A stretch of DNA of 12,776 nt, from positions 1 through 12,776 of the forward strand of contig CABSAH010000037.1 in NCBI GenBank assembly GCA_902475645.1, in the 5' to 3' direction. A program made the translations under genes and the position numbers. Below, one piece after another: positions 6,696 through 12,776 of this stretch. This DNA comes from an uncultured Christensenellaceae bacterium (lineage in GTDB: Bacteria; Bacillota; Clostridia; Christensenellales; CAG-138). Under the pieces are notes generated by a model that saw only the letters and a program-made list of their open reading frames with translations, was not told the origin of the DNA and made no database searches. Within the stretch, counting starts at the first letter, position 1. The number at the start of each line of letters is the position of its first letter.

Positions 6696-6840
6696 TTGTA
6701 ACTAACTATGCGGCCAGCCGCCAAGGAGATAGGCTTGCTGTCTGTTCAAACCGCATTATTATGTATACCGTACTCACTTCCGCAACACCCTTATAAGCTT
6801 TTCGGTATCTTCCGTAATATCTGCCCCGCCGCGCCGCAAA

Positions 6841-6872
6841 CAAAAAATCTGTGCAGCCGAAGCCGCACAGAT
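6841..6872 (-). terminator. Intrinsic terminator downstream of the cobalamin riboswitch
   Basis: On the minus strand ATCTGTGC pairs with GCACAGAT, with an inner GC/GC pair closing a UUCG tetraloop, followed by TTTTTT. It lies about 40 bases after the riboswitch and is probably part of, or backs up, its on/off switch. Confidence 0.9.
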
Positions 6873-6907
6873 ACAATACATCAAAAGAGCATAATGCATC
6901 AAAAAAG

Positions 6908-7042
6908 CAGCTTCCCGGTGACGGCAGGAACCTTTGGGCTTAAAGCGTATCTGACTTAACCTTATATGGGTATCACAGTGACCGACTCGCGGGGCATCTC
7001 ACCCCATTCCGCCGCCGGAAAAAAAGCTCCGGCAAAGCCCAG
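6908..7042 (-). promoter_or_regulatory. Cobalamin (vitamin B12) riboswitch
   Basis: RNA element that binds a cobalamin and switches the downstream transcript. Seen on the minus strand: closing stem GGGCTT (7035-7040) with AAGCCC (6936-6941); hairpin GCCGG...CCGGC; GGAA then a stem-loop with GGTGA (loop L5, 6999-7003); the conserved CACTGTGA (6973-6980); the conserved AAGTCAGATACG (6946-6957); and a 3' hairpin (6910-6932) whose loop carries TCACC (6917-6921), the exact complement of the L5 GGTGA, as in the known kissing-loop contact. A T-run (6901-6906) follows that hairpin. This combination is specific to the cobalamin family. It is preceded by its own promoter and followed by a strong terminator, but no cobalamin-related gene follows. 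Confidence 0.88.
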
Positions 7043-7082
7043 ACTATATCTATTCATTTTGCGCCGATTTCCCGACTGTTTG

Positions 7083-7111
7083 ATTATACAATACTGTCCT
7101 GCAAAAATCAA
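7083..7111 (-). promoter_or_regulatory. Promoter of the cobalamin riboswitch transcript
   Basis: TTGATT (7106-7111), 17-base spacer, TATAAT (7083-7088) on the minus strand. The predicted start is about 35 bases before the riboswitch. No clear terminator lies between the ABC gene stop (7159) and here, so exporter readthrough could also enter the riboswitch. Confidence 0.8.
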
Positions 7112-7158
7112 CCCCCGCGCATTATGTTTATTGAATTTTTCTTCGGCGTTTATTTCAT

Positions 7159-8907
7159 TTATTGCGCAAACTGGCTGTTGTACAGCGCCGCGTAGAATCC
7201 GCCGCGCGCCACCAGCTCGTCGTGCCTGCCCTTTTCTATTATGTCGCCGTCCTTCATAACCAGTATCATGTCCGCATTCTTTATGGTTGAAAGCCTGTGC
7301 GCCACAATAAAGCTTGTGCGCCCCTGCATAAGCCGGGCGAACGCATGCTGAATATGCTGCTCCGTGCGGGTATCAATGCTGCTTGTGGCCTCGTCCAATA
7401 TAAGCATGGGCGGCAGACAAAGCATAACGCGCGTGATGCACAATAGCTGCTTTTGCCCCTGCGACAGACTTCCGCCGTCCTCGCCTATCACGGTATCGTA
7501 TCCGTCGGGCAGCCTTGTTATGAATCCGTGCGAATGTGCAGCCTTTGCCGCGGCTATTATTTCTTCCTCCGTTGCGTCGGGCTTGCCCATAATTATATTA
7601 TCGCGTATCGTGCCTTCCTTAAGCCACGTTTCCTGCAGCACCATGCCGTAGTTTCGTCTCAGGCTGTGCCGCGTAATATTGCGTATGTCCGTACCGTCAA
7701 TGCTTATGCTGCCCGCGTTCACGTCATAGAAGCGCATAAGCAGATTTATAAGCGTGGTTTTGCCGCAGCCGGTAGGCCCAACTATCGCCACGCGCTCGCC
7801 GCTTTTAACGTCAAGCTCCAGGCATTTTATAAGCGGCCTGTCCGCAACGTATGAAAACGCCACGGCGTTGGCGCGCACAATACCTTCGGCATGCTCAAGC
7901 ACGCGCGCGTCCGCCGCATCGGGTTCCTCCGCAGGCTCCTCTATAAGCGCGAATATACGCTCCGCGCATACCAGCGCATTCTGAAATTCCGTAATGACGC
8001 CCGATATTTCGTTAAAGGGCTTCGTATACTGATTCGCATAGCTTAAAAACGCCGAAAGCCCGCCTATGGTTATGCTTCCCGCAACCGCCGCAAGCGCCCC
8101 CGTAAGGCCGACCGCCGCGTAAACAAGGCTGTTTATAAACCTTGTGGCGGGGTTGGTTATGGATGAATAGAATATGGCCTTGAGGGAGCTTTCGCTCAGG
8201 CGCTTATTTATTTCGTCAAAGCGTTCCTCGTTCGCCCGCTCGTGCGCAAACGCATGAACAACCTTTTGATTGCCTATCATTTCCTCAACGAACGCCGTCT
8301 GCTCCGCCCTGTCCTCACCTTGGCGGGCAAACATGGAATGTGTGCGCCGCGCAATAAAGCGCGCAACGAAAAGCGAAAGCGGCGTAAGCACAACCACCGC
8401 CGCTGTTATGGGCGCATTTACGCTAAGCATGAATATAAGCGTGCCTATTATGGTCAACAGCCCCGTAAAAAGCTGGCTGAAGCCAAGCAGCAGCCCGTCC
8501 GCAAACTGGTCCACATCCGCAATTATGCGGCTTACCGTTTCGCCGTAGGGATGCGCGTCAATGTAGCTCAGCGGCAGCTTCATCAGCCTGTCAAACGCCT
8601 CCGTGCGCATATCCTTAACAACGTTGTATGTCATGGAGTTGTTCAGTATGTTCATAAGCCATTGCGCAACGGCCGCTATTGCGGCAACAACGGCTATTTT
8701 GGTAAGCTGAAGCAGTATTCCCGCATAGTCCACGTTCCCCGGCGCGATTATATTATCTATCGCCCGCCCCGCCAGTATTGGCACATACAGCGACAGCCCA
8801 ACGTACACCGCGCCGAGCAATATGCTCAGCACCGCATTCAGCCGATAGCGCGCTATGCGCCCAAGCACCTTTTTAAGCGTTGTGTTCTTCATGCTCCGCT
8901 TAGGCAT
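7159..8907 (-). CDS. ABC exporter half-transporter, canonical ATP-site subunit
   Basis: Membrane exporter subunit, 582 residues: an N-terminal type IV exporter membrane domain (six predicted helices, about 20-310) fused to an ATPase domain (about 345-582). Walker A GPTGCGKTT (377-385), Q-loop VLQ (423-425), Walker B LILDE with catalytic Glu506, and switch His537 in IVAHRLS are all intact. The signature is LSQGQ (481-485) instead of LSGGQ. This matches the TM288/LmrD-type partner, which pairs its deviant signature with the partner's degenerate site. The ATG at 8905-8907 overlaps the end of the upstream ABC gene by 8 bases, with GGAGG 9 bases before it, so the two are translationally coupled and should form a heterodimer. 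Substrate is unknown; multidrug or peptide export is usual in this family. Confidence 0.93.
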   Translation of the reverse strand: MPKRSMKNTTLKKVLGRIARYRLNAVLSILLGAVYVGLSLYVPILAGRAIDNIIAPGNVDYAGILLQLTKIAVVAAIAAVAQWLMNILNNSMTYNVVKDMRTEAFDRLMKLPLSYIDAHPYGETVSRIIADVDQFADGLLLGFSQLFTGLLTIIGTLIFMLSVNAPITAAVVVLTPLSLFVARFIARRTHSMFARQGEDRAEQTAFVEEMIGNQKVVHAFAHERANEERFDEINKRLSESSLKAIFYSSITNPATRFINSLVYAAVGLTGALAAVAGSITIGGLSAFLSYANQYTKPFNEISGVITEFQNALVCAERIFALIEEPAEEPDAADARVLEHAEGIVRANAVAFSYVADRPLIKCLELDVKSGERVAIVGPTGCGKTTLINLLMRFYDVNAGSISIDGTDIRNITRHSLRRNYGMVLQETWLKEGTIRDNIIMGKPDATEEEIIAAAKAAHSHGFITRLPDGYDTVIGEDGGSLSQGQKQLLCITRVMLCLPPMLILDEATSSIDTRTEQHIQHAFARLMQGRTSFIVAHRLSTIKNADMILVMKDGDIIEKGRHDELVARGGFYAALYNSQFAQ

Positions 8908-10633
8908 CGCGCTTCACCTCCCGCTCGTACTGGGAATAGTATATTTCCCTGTATACGGGGCAAGCGCGCATCAATTCCTCATGCGTGCCGAGTCCCACCA
9001 TTCTGCCCTCGTCCAGCACCGCTATTTTATCCGCATGCAATATGGAGCTTGCCCGCTGGGATACTATGAATACCGTGGGTCTGTATTTGAGCGCGCCGAG
9101 CGAACGCCTAAGCGCAAGGTCCGTTGCATAGTCAAGCGCGCTTGCGCTGTCGTCCAGAATCAGTATTTCCGGCTTCTTCATAAGCGCCCGCGCTATCGTA
9201 AGCCGCTGCCGCTGCCCGCCGGAAAGGTTCTTGCCGTTCTGCGCAACCATTGAATCAAGCCCTTCCGGTTTGGACTTGACTATTTCAAGCGCCTGCGCAT
9301 CGCTTAACGCCTGCTCCATTTCGTCATCACCGGCATTTTCATTGCCCCAGCGCAGGTTTTCGCGTATAGTGCCCTTGAACAGCACCGCCTTTTGCGGCAC
9401 TATGCCAACCATTTCCCTAAGCGCCGCAAGCGGGTATGCCCTCACATCGTTTCCTTTTATATATATATGTCCGGCGGTCGCGTCGTAAAAGCGGGGAATA
9501 AGGTTAACAAGGCTTGATTTGCCGCTGCCCGTGCCGCCTATTATGCCCATCGTTTCGCCCTTTTTAACGCTGAAGCTTATTCCGCTGAGCGCCGGCTCAC
9601 CGCCGCGCGGATAGCTGAATTCAACGTTTTCAAAGCGCACCTCCTCATCCGTATCAACCGCCTCGGGTATGGCGTCGGCGCCGTGCATATCCGTTTGAAT
9701 ATCAAGCGCCGCGCTTACCCTGCCCGCGCAGGCAAGCGCCTTTGTTATGGTTATAATCAGCGAAGCAAGCTTAACAAGCTCCACCAATATTTGGGACATA
9801 TAGTTATACAGCGCCACAACCTGCCCCTGCGTCAGAATGCCGCCGTCCACCCTAACGGCGCCTACATATATAAGCACCGCTATGCCCAAGTTTATCATAA
9901 CATATGTTGCCGGGTTCATGGCCGCGCTCACACGGCCCACATTAAGCTGCAGCTTTGTAAGCGCGGCGTTGCGCTCCCCGAACTCCTGCCGTTCCTCATC
10001 CTCCTTGCAGAATGCCCTTATTACGCGCACGCCGGAAAGATTTTCCCTTGTTATACCAAGCACCTTATCAAGCCGCGCCTGCACCCTTTTATACATGGGA
10101 ATGCTCCAAAGCATTATGCCGAACACAACCGCGGACAAAAGCGGTATGGTCACCGCAAACACAAGCGCCGCATTAACGTCTATCGTAAACGCCATCACCA
10201 TTGCGCCGAACACCACAAACGGCGAACGGAGCAGCAGCCTCAGCGCAAGGTTCATGCCGGACTGCACCTGATTTATGTCCCCCGTTATGCGGGCAATCAA
10301 TGTGCCCGTGCCCTGCGTATCAAGCTTAGCGAAGCTCAGCGATTGTATATGCTTAAAAAGCGCGCTTCTAAGCCCCGCCGCAAAGCCCACCGATGCCTTG
10401 GCCGCAAAATACTGCGCCGTTATGGAGCATAAAAGCCCAACCGCCGCCAGCGCCGCAAGTATTCCGCAGCGCGACAGAATAAAGCCGCGGTCCCCGTTGG
10501 CTATGCCGATATCGATTATCTGCGCCATCACAAGCGGCACAAGCAGCTCAAACGACGCCTCCAGCAGCTTAAACAGCGGCGCCAGTATGCCCTCCTTGCG
10601 GTAGTCCCGCATATATTTCCAAAGCTTTTTCAC
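8900..10633 (-). CDS. ABC exporter half-transporter, degenerate ATP-site subunit
   Basis: First gene of the exporter operon, 577 residues. Membrane domain about 15-310, ATPase domain about 330-577. Walker A GGTGSGKS (366-373), Q-loop Q414, and a canonical signature LSGGQ (470-474). Walker B is LILDD: the catalytic Glu position (495) is Asp. The switch His is Gln526 (IVSQRAS). Asp and Gln at these two places are the known degenerate-site changes of heterodimeric exporters such as TM287. Its intact signature completes the partner's active site. Start is GTG at 10631-10633, with GGAGG 5 bases upstream. The 17-bp element shared with the tetR promoter lies in the leader just before this binding site. 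Substrate is unknown. Confidence 0.93.
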   Translation of the reverse strand: MKKLWKYMRDYRKEGILAPLFKLLEASFELLVPLVMAQIIDIGIANGDRGFILSRCGILAALAAVGLLCSITAQYFAAKASVGFAAGLRSALFKHIQSLSFAKLDTQGTGTLIARITGDINQVQSGMNLALRLLLRSPFVVFGAMVMAFTIDVNAALVFAVTIPLLSAVVFGIMLWSIPMYKRVQARLDKVLGITRENLSGVRVIRAFCKEDEERQEFGERNAALTKLQLNVGRVSAAMNPATYVMINLGIAVLIYVGAVRVDGGILTQGQVVALYNYMSQILVELVKLASLIITITKALACAGRVSAALDIQTDMHGADAIPEAVDTDEEVRFENVEFSYPRGGEPALSGISFSVKKGETMGIIGGTGSGKSSLVNLIPRFYDATAGHIYIKGNDVRAYPLAALREMVGIVPQKAVLFKGTIRENLRWGNENAGDDEMEQALSDAQALEIVKSKPEGLDSMVAQNGKNLSGGQRQRLTIARALMKKPEILILDDSASALDYATDLALRRSLGALKYRPTVFIVSQRASSILHADKIAVLDEGRMVGLGTHEELMRACPVYREIYYSQYEREVKRDA

Positions 10634-10645
10634 TCTGCCCTCCGC

Positions 10646-10662
10646 AACCTATCCGTTTGAAA
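10646..10662. promoter_or_regulatory. Shared 17-bp element, copy 2 (ABC operon leader)
   Basis: On the plus strand AACCTATCCGTTTGAAA, 16 of 17 identical to 6479-6495. It sits from about +1 to +17 of the ABC transcript, just before the ribosome binding site. A bound repressor here would block initiation or elongation. Confidence 0.6.
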
Positions 10663-10667
10663 ATAAG

Positions 10668-10677
10668 ATTATATCAC
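10668..10677 (-). promoter_or_regulatory. Extended -10 promoter of the ABC exporter operon
   Basis: TATAAT (10668-10673) preceded by TGA, an extended -10, on the minus strand. At 16-17 bases upstream there is only a poor -35 (GGCTTT/TGGCTT), so the extended -10 or an activator must compensate. Leader about 30 bases. Confidence 0.7.
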
Positions 10678-10700
10678 AATCCGCCGCGCAAAGCCATCCG

Positions 10701-10735
10701 TGCGCTTTGGGGAACAAATTTCCCCAACAAGCGCA
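10701..10735. repeat. Long inverted repeat between the ABC operon and the secreted-protein gene
   Basis: TGCGCT-TTGGGGAA (10701-10714) pairs with TTCCCCAA-(CA bulge)-AGCGCA (10720-10735) around CAAAT. No U-run follows on either strand. It lies just upstream of the ABC -35 region, between divergent promoters, so it may be a protein-binding site rather than a terminator. Confidence 0.6.
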
Positions 10736-10811
10736 AAGTGACTCCAAGCCGCCCTGCTTGCCGTTTCGTTTTTGCGGCGCATCAAAAGCAGGTCTTTGTC
10801 CGAACAATTTC

Positions 10812-10840
10812 TTGAAAATTTCCGCATTGTCTGGTAGAAT
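10812..10840 (+). promoter_or_regulatory. Sigma-A promoter of the secreted repeat-protein gene
   Basis: TTGAAA (10812-10817), 17-base spacer, TAGAAT (10835-10840). The transcript would have a leader of about 65 bases before the ATG at 10912. Confidence 0.8.
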
Positions 10841-10911
10841 GGCTGTGTATAAGGATTCACATCAAAAAGGAATCGAGGCGATCGAATAGAACAAAGAAGG
10901 AGGTTTTTTGC

Positions 10912-12300
10912 ATGAAGAAAAAGAAAATCGTATCAACGCTCCTTGCGCTGCTGCTTCTCACGGGCGTTCCCGTGTCGGCGCTGGCGGCGACTTGGGACAT
11001 CGGCAAGGGCGACATCACCGTAAACGCCGGAAGCGGCGGGCAGACGGTCACCCAGGGAGGCGGAGCCGCTGTAGAGGACAGCGCCCCCATCATTACGGGA
11101 AACTCCACGGAAAACACCGTCACCATCAACGCGGAGAAGGATCAGACCGCAAGCGTCACCCTCTCCGACGCAAACATCGACGTGAGCGGTAAGGGCAAGG
11201 CCGCCGTTTCCACAAACGGCGAGGGAAATGTCAGCATCGAGCTGGACGGCGAAAACACGCTCAAGAGCGGCTATCAACATGCCGGTCTTGAAAAGAACAA
11301 CGGCGGCAGCCTGACCATCGTGGACGAGGACAAGAACGGCAAGCTGACCGCCGAAGGCGGCGAGCGCGGCGCGGGCATAGGCGGTTTCCAAGGCACTGGC
11401 AGCAACATCACTATCTCCGGCGGCGAGATCAAGGCTTTCGGCGGCAAATACGGCGCGGGCATCGGCGGCGGCAAGGGAGATGTCAGCGACATCACCATCT
11501 CCGGCGGCGAGGTCGAGGCTATCGGCGGCGTGCATGGCGCGGGCATAGGCGGCGGAACGTGGAGCAAAGGAAATAACATCACCATCTCCGGCGGCGAGGT
11601 CAAGGCCACCGGCGGCGTAAACGGCGCAGGCATAGGCGGCGGTCTGTTGGGCAAAGGAAAAGACATCACCGTTTCCGGCGATGCGAAGCTGAAGGTGCAG
11701 GGCGGCGTTGAAGACGGTTTTGACGGAGCGGGCGCAGGCATAGGCGACGGCGGCAGGAACGCGTACGGAAGAAGCCCGATACCCGGTGCAGAGGTCGAGC
11801 CGGACACCTCCGGCCTGACGACAGCAGGGAGGATCGAGTATTACGCCCCCGGCGCGGACATGGAAAAGGATGAGCCCACAAGCACCACGACCGGCACCCT
11901 TTCCCCGCCAGAGAATCCGGTCGAGCCCATTGAGCCCGCCGTGCCCGAGCAGCCTGAGGCAGAGCGCGGCGCGGACGCGCCCCTCCACCGCGTGACCGAC
12001 AGGGACGGCAGGGATATTGCCTACACGGCAGAGCAAAAGGGCGGCGTGCTGACCGTCACCGTTGACGCGAACCTTGCCATCCTCACGGGCAAGCTCAGCG
12101 GCATCCGCACCCTCAAGGCGCAGGGCGTTGATAAAATCGTCTTCGTCACCAAGGGCGCAACGTCAGCTTTCATGCTCTCCGATTTGTTGGCCAAGGGCGA
12201 GGGCGGCGAAGCCTACTGGCTCGCCCACAACGGTAAGACCGTAAAGTTCACCCTCGGCGAAAAAATGGCGAATGTGAAAGCCATTCTCATCAAGCCGTAA
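10912..12300 (+). CDS. Secreted glycine-rich repeat protein, probable beta-helix carbohydrate-binding type
   Basis: 462 residues. Signal peptide: MKKKK, then a hydrophobic stretch 6-20, with likely cleavage after SALA (22-25). Residues 27-150 are Thr/Asn-rich with beta-strand character. Residues 150-280 hold repeats of 28-29 residues, each with GAGIGGG and ITISGGEV.A.GG; GAGIGG occurs at 153, 181, 209 and 238, with a degraded copy at 274. Residues 331-349 are a Pro/Glu-rich linker. A separate C-terminal domain (about 355-462) shows no LPXTG or membrane anchor. The pattern resembles the clostridial Cthe_2159-like carbohydrate-binding beta-helix proteins, but that is inference. AAGGAGG (10897-10903) lies 8 bases before the ATG. 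It is the only plus-strand gene. Its Ile codons are mostly ATC (23 of 32 by hand count), unlike its neighbours, suggesting acquisition or different expression. Confidence 0.85.
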   Translation: MKKKKIVSTLLALLLLTGVPVSALAATWDIGKGDITVNAGSGGQTVTQGGGAAVEDSAPIITGNSTENTVTINAEKDQTASVTLSDANIDVSGKGKAAVSTNGEGNVSIELDGENTLKSGYQHAGLEKNNGGSLTIVDEDKNGKLTAEGGERGAGIGGFQGTGSNITISGGEIKAFGGKYGAGIGGGKGDVSDITISGGEVEAIGGVHGAGIGGGTWSKGNNITISGGEVKATGGVNGAGIGGGLLGKGKDITVSGDAKLKVQGGVEDGFDGAGAGIGDGGRNAYGRSPIPGAEVEPDTSGLTTAGRIEYYAPGADMEKDEPTSTTTGTLSPPENPVEPIEPAVPEQPEAERGADAPLHRVTDRDGRDIAYTAEQKGGVLTVTVDANLAILTGKLSGIRTLKAQGVDKIVFVTKGATSAFMLSDLLAKGEGGEAYWLAHNGKTVKFTLGEKMANVKAILIKP

Positions 12301-12323
12301 GCGAAATCTCAAAAATCCATACA

Positions 12324-12360
12324 GGCGGGCAGGCACAAGCTGTGCTTGCCCGCCTTGTCT
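12324..12360 (+). terminator. Terminator of the secreted repeat-protein gene
   Basis: 14-bp stem (GGCGGGCAGGCACA with TGTGCTTGCCCGCC, one G-U) and a 3-base loop, 23 bases after the stop. The following tract, TTGTCT, is only moderately T-rich, but the stem is very stable. Confidence 0.75.
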
Positions 12361-12493
12361 GCCAAAAAGCGCGACGGGCGGCGATATTGACGTGCAGCCC
12401 CACCGCTGCTATGAGCTTTTCCTTGGGTATATCCTCCTGAATTTGATGTTATTCTATCCCGAAACCAAACTTCAATATCCTTGATAAAAACAA

Positions 12494-12535
12494 ATAATCC
12501 GAACCCATGACCAATCGGTACAGGATTCGGATTAT
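12494..12535 (-). terminator. Hairpin with T-rich tail, minus strand
   Basis: ATAATCCGAA (12494-12503) pairs with TTCGGATTAT (12526-12535) over 10 bp, with a 22-base loop holding a small inner stem. On the minus strand TTGTTTTTATC follows. It would stop transcription arriving from the right. Confidence 0.5.
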
Positions 12536-12577
12536 ATTGGTTTGGCAAAGAACCGTAATTTTGATAGAAACCGTGTA

Positions 12578-12630
12578 AGGGGGTGCAACTACGGTTCAGA
12601 GGGGGTGCAATCACAGCTTTAGGGGGTGCA
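12578..12630. repeat. Three copies of AGGGGGTGCA at 21-22 bp spacing
   Basis: Exact copies at 12578-12587, 12600-12609 and 12621-12630; the bases between them differ. Regular two-turn spacing suggests binding by one protein. With TGTA at 12574, the block looks like the multi-repeat terminus of an IS21-type element whose body would lie to the right, outside the window. Confidence 0.6.
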
Positions 12631-12661
12631 TTACTCTACTCGTGAGGGCAGCAATAAACAT

Positions 12662-12685
12662 CCCCCGCATATGGCGGGGTTTTCT
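12662..12685 (+). terminator. Short terminator-like hairpin, plus strand
   Basis: CCCCGC (12663-12668) pairs with GCGGGG (12674-12679) around ATATG, followed by TTTTCT. Confidence 0.55.
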
Positions 12686-12691
12686 GGATAT

Positions 12692-12732
12692 AAAAAGCGC
12701 CCACACAGGTATAAAAGCCTGTATGGGCGCTT
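12692..12732 (-). terminator. Strong terminator for a minus-strand gene beyond the right edge
   Basis: 15-bp stem with one mismatch (12695-12709 with 12718-12732) and an 8-base loop; the minus strand continues with TTTTTATA. It implies that a minus-strand gene ends just outside or at the window edge. Confidence 0.75.
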
Positions 12733-12776
12733 CGGTGCGGTTCAGTATGGAAATTGTCGGCGGCTGTCGGAGGGCA

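Larger units (their letters stand above)
6503..6840. other. Gene-free stretch between riboswitch terminator and tetR promoter
   Basis: No reading frame here has both a ribosome binding site and a recognisable protein. The stretch holds the three hairpins at 6565-6600, 6634-6657 and 6665-6695. It could be the remains of a deleted B12-controlled gene or a structured RNA made when the riboswitch reads through. Confidence 0.5.
12361..12776. other. Non-coding right end, probable mobile-element border
   Basis: Apart from the hairpins and the tandem 10-mers, no gene is supported here. A minus-strand open frame (12309-12614) shows no recognisable motif and crosses two hairpins. Confidence 0.5.

Noticed and set aside
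6491..6724. 77-residue minus-strand open frame
   Set aside because: No recognisable motif, no binding site, and it overlaps the tetR promoter and hairpins.
6774..6881. 35-residue minus-strand frame right after the riboswitch, ending ITEDTEKLIRVLRK
   Set aside because: No ribosome binding site, and the terminator hairpin lies within it. The tail looks somewhat protein-like, so it might be a gene remnant, but this cannot be supported.
10933..12036. 367-residue minus-strand open frame
   Set aside because: Antisense shadow of the GC-rich repeat gene; the plus strand has the promoter, binding site and signal peptide.
12309..12614. 101-residue minus-strand open frame
   Set aside because: Low-complexity, no family resemblance, and it covers two terminator hairpins and two of the tandem 10-mers.
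12578..12630. CRISPR array
   Set aside because: Only three 10-base repeats with 11-12 base gaps; repeats and spacers are far too short.

Overview
The window looks like a chromosome segment from a clostridial Bacillota (Firmicutes) bacterium, probably a gut lineage. Reasons: the dgt-dnaG-rpoD gene order, strong AGGAGG-type ribosome binding sites, near-consensus sigma-A promoters (TTGACA/TATAAT), a cobalamin riboswitch with intrinsic terminators, and a heterodimeric ABC exporter of the LmrCD/BmrCD/TM287-288 type. No species can be named from the sequence alone. Almost all genes lie on the minus strand; the exception is one secreted-protein gene near the right end.

Right to left along the minus strand: (i) 10633-7159, two overlapping ABC exporter half-transporter genes with their own extended -10 promoter; (ii) 7158-6435, about 720 bases with no convincing gene, holding a cobalamin (B12) riboswitch with its own promoter and terminator and then several strong hairpins; (iii) a TetR-family regulator (6434-5745) with promoter, palindrome and terminator; (iv) the replication/transcription cluster dgt (dNTP triphosphohydrolase), dnaG (primase), rpoD (housekeeping sigma), then, beyond a terminator, dut (dUTPase); (v) a single tRNA-Trp with a perfect promoter and terminator; (vi) a class I SAM methyltransferase interrupted by an in-frame amber stop.

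On the plus strand, 10912-12300 encodes a secreted, glycine-rich repeat protein of probable beta-helix type. Its codon use differs from its neighbours. Beyond it, 12301-12776 is non-coding and holds terminators facing both ways and three copies of a 10-mer at 21-22 bp spacing that resemble an insertion-sequence end.

How parts connect: the tetR promoter and the leader of the ABC operon share a 17-bp element with one mismatch, so the TetR protein probably controls both its own gene and the exporter 4 kb away. The exporter shows the standard split of one degenerate and one canonical ATP site. dgt and dut both act on dNTP pools and flank the primase and sigma genes. The most unusual items are the cobalamin riboswitch with no recognisable gene behind it and the structured non-coding stretch that follows. 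I did not find a clear new defence or biosynthetic system.
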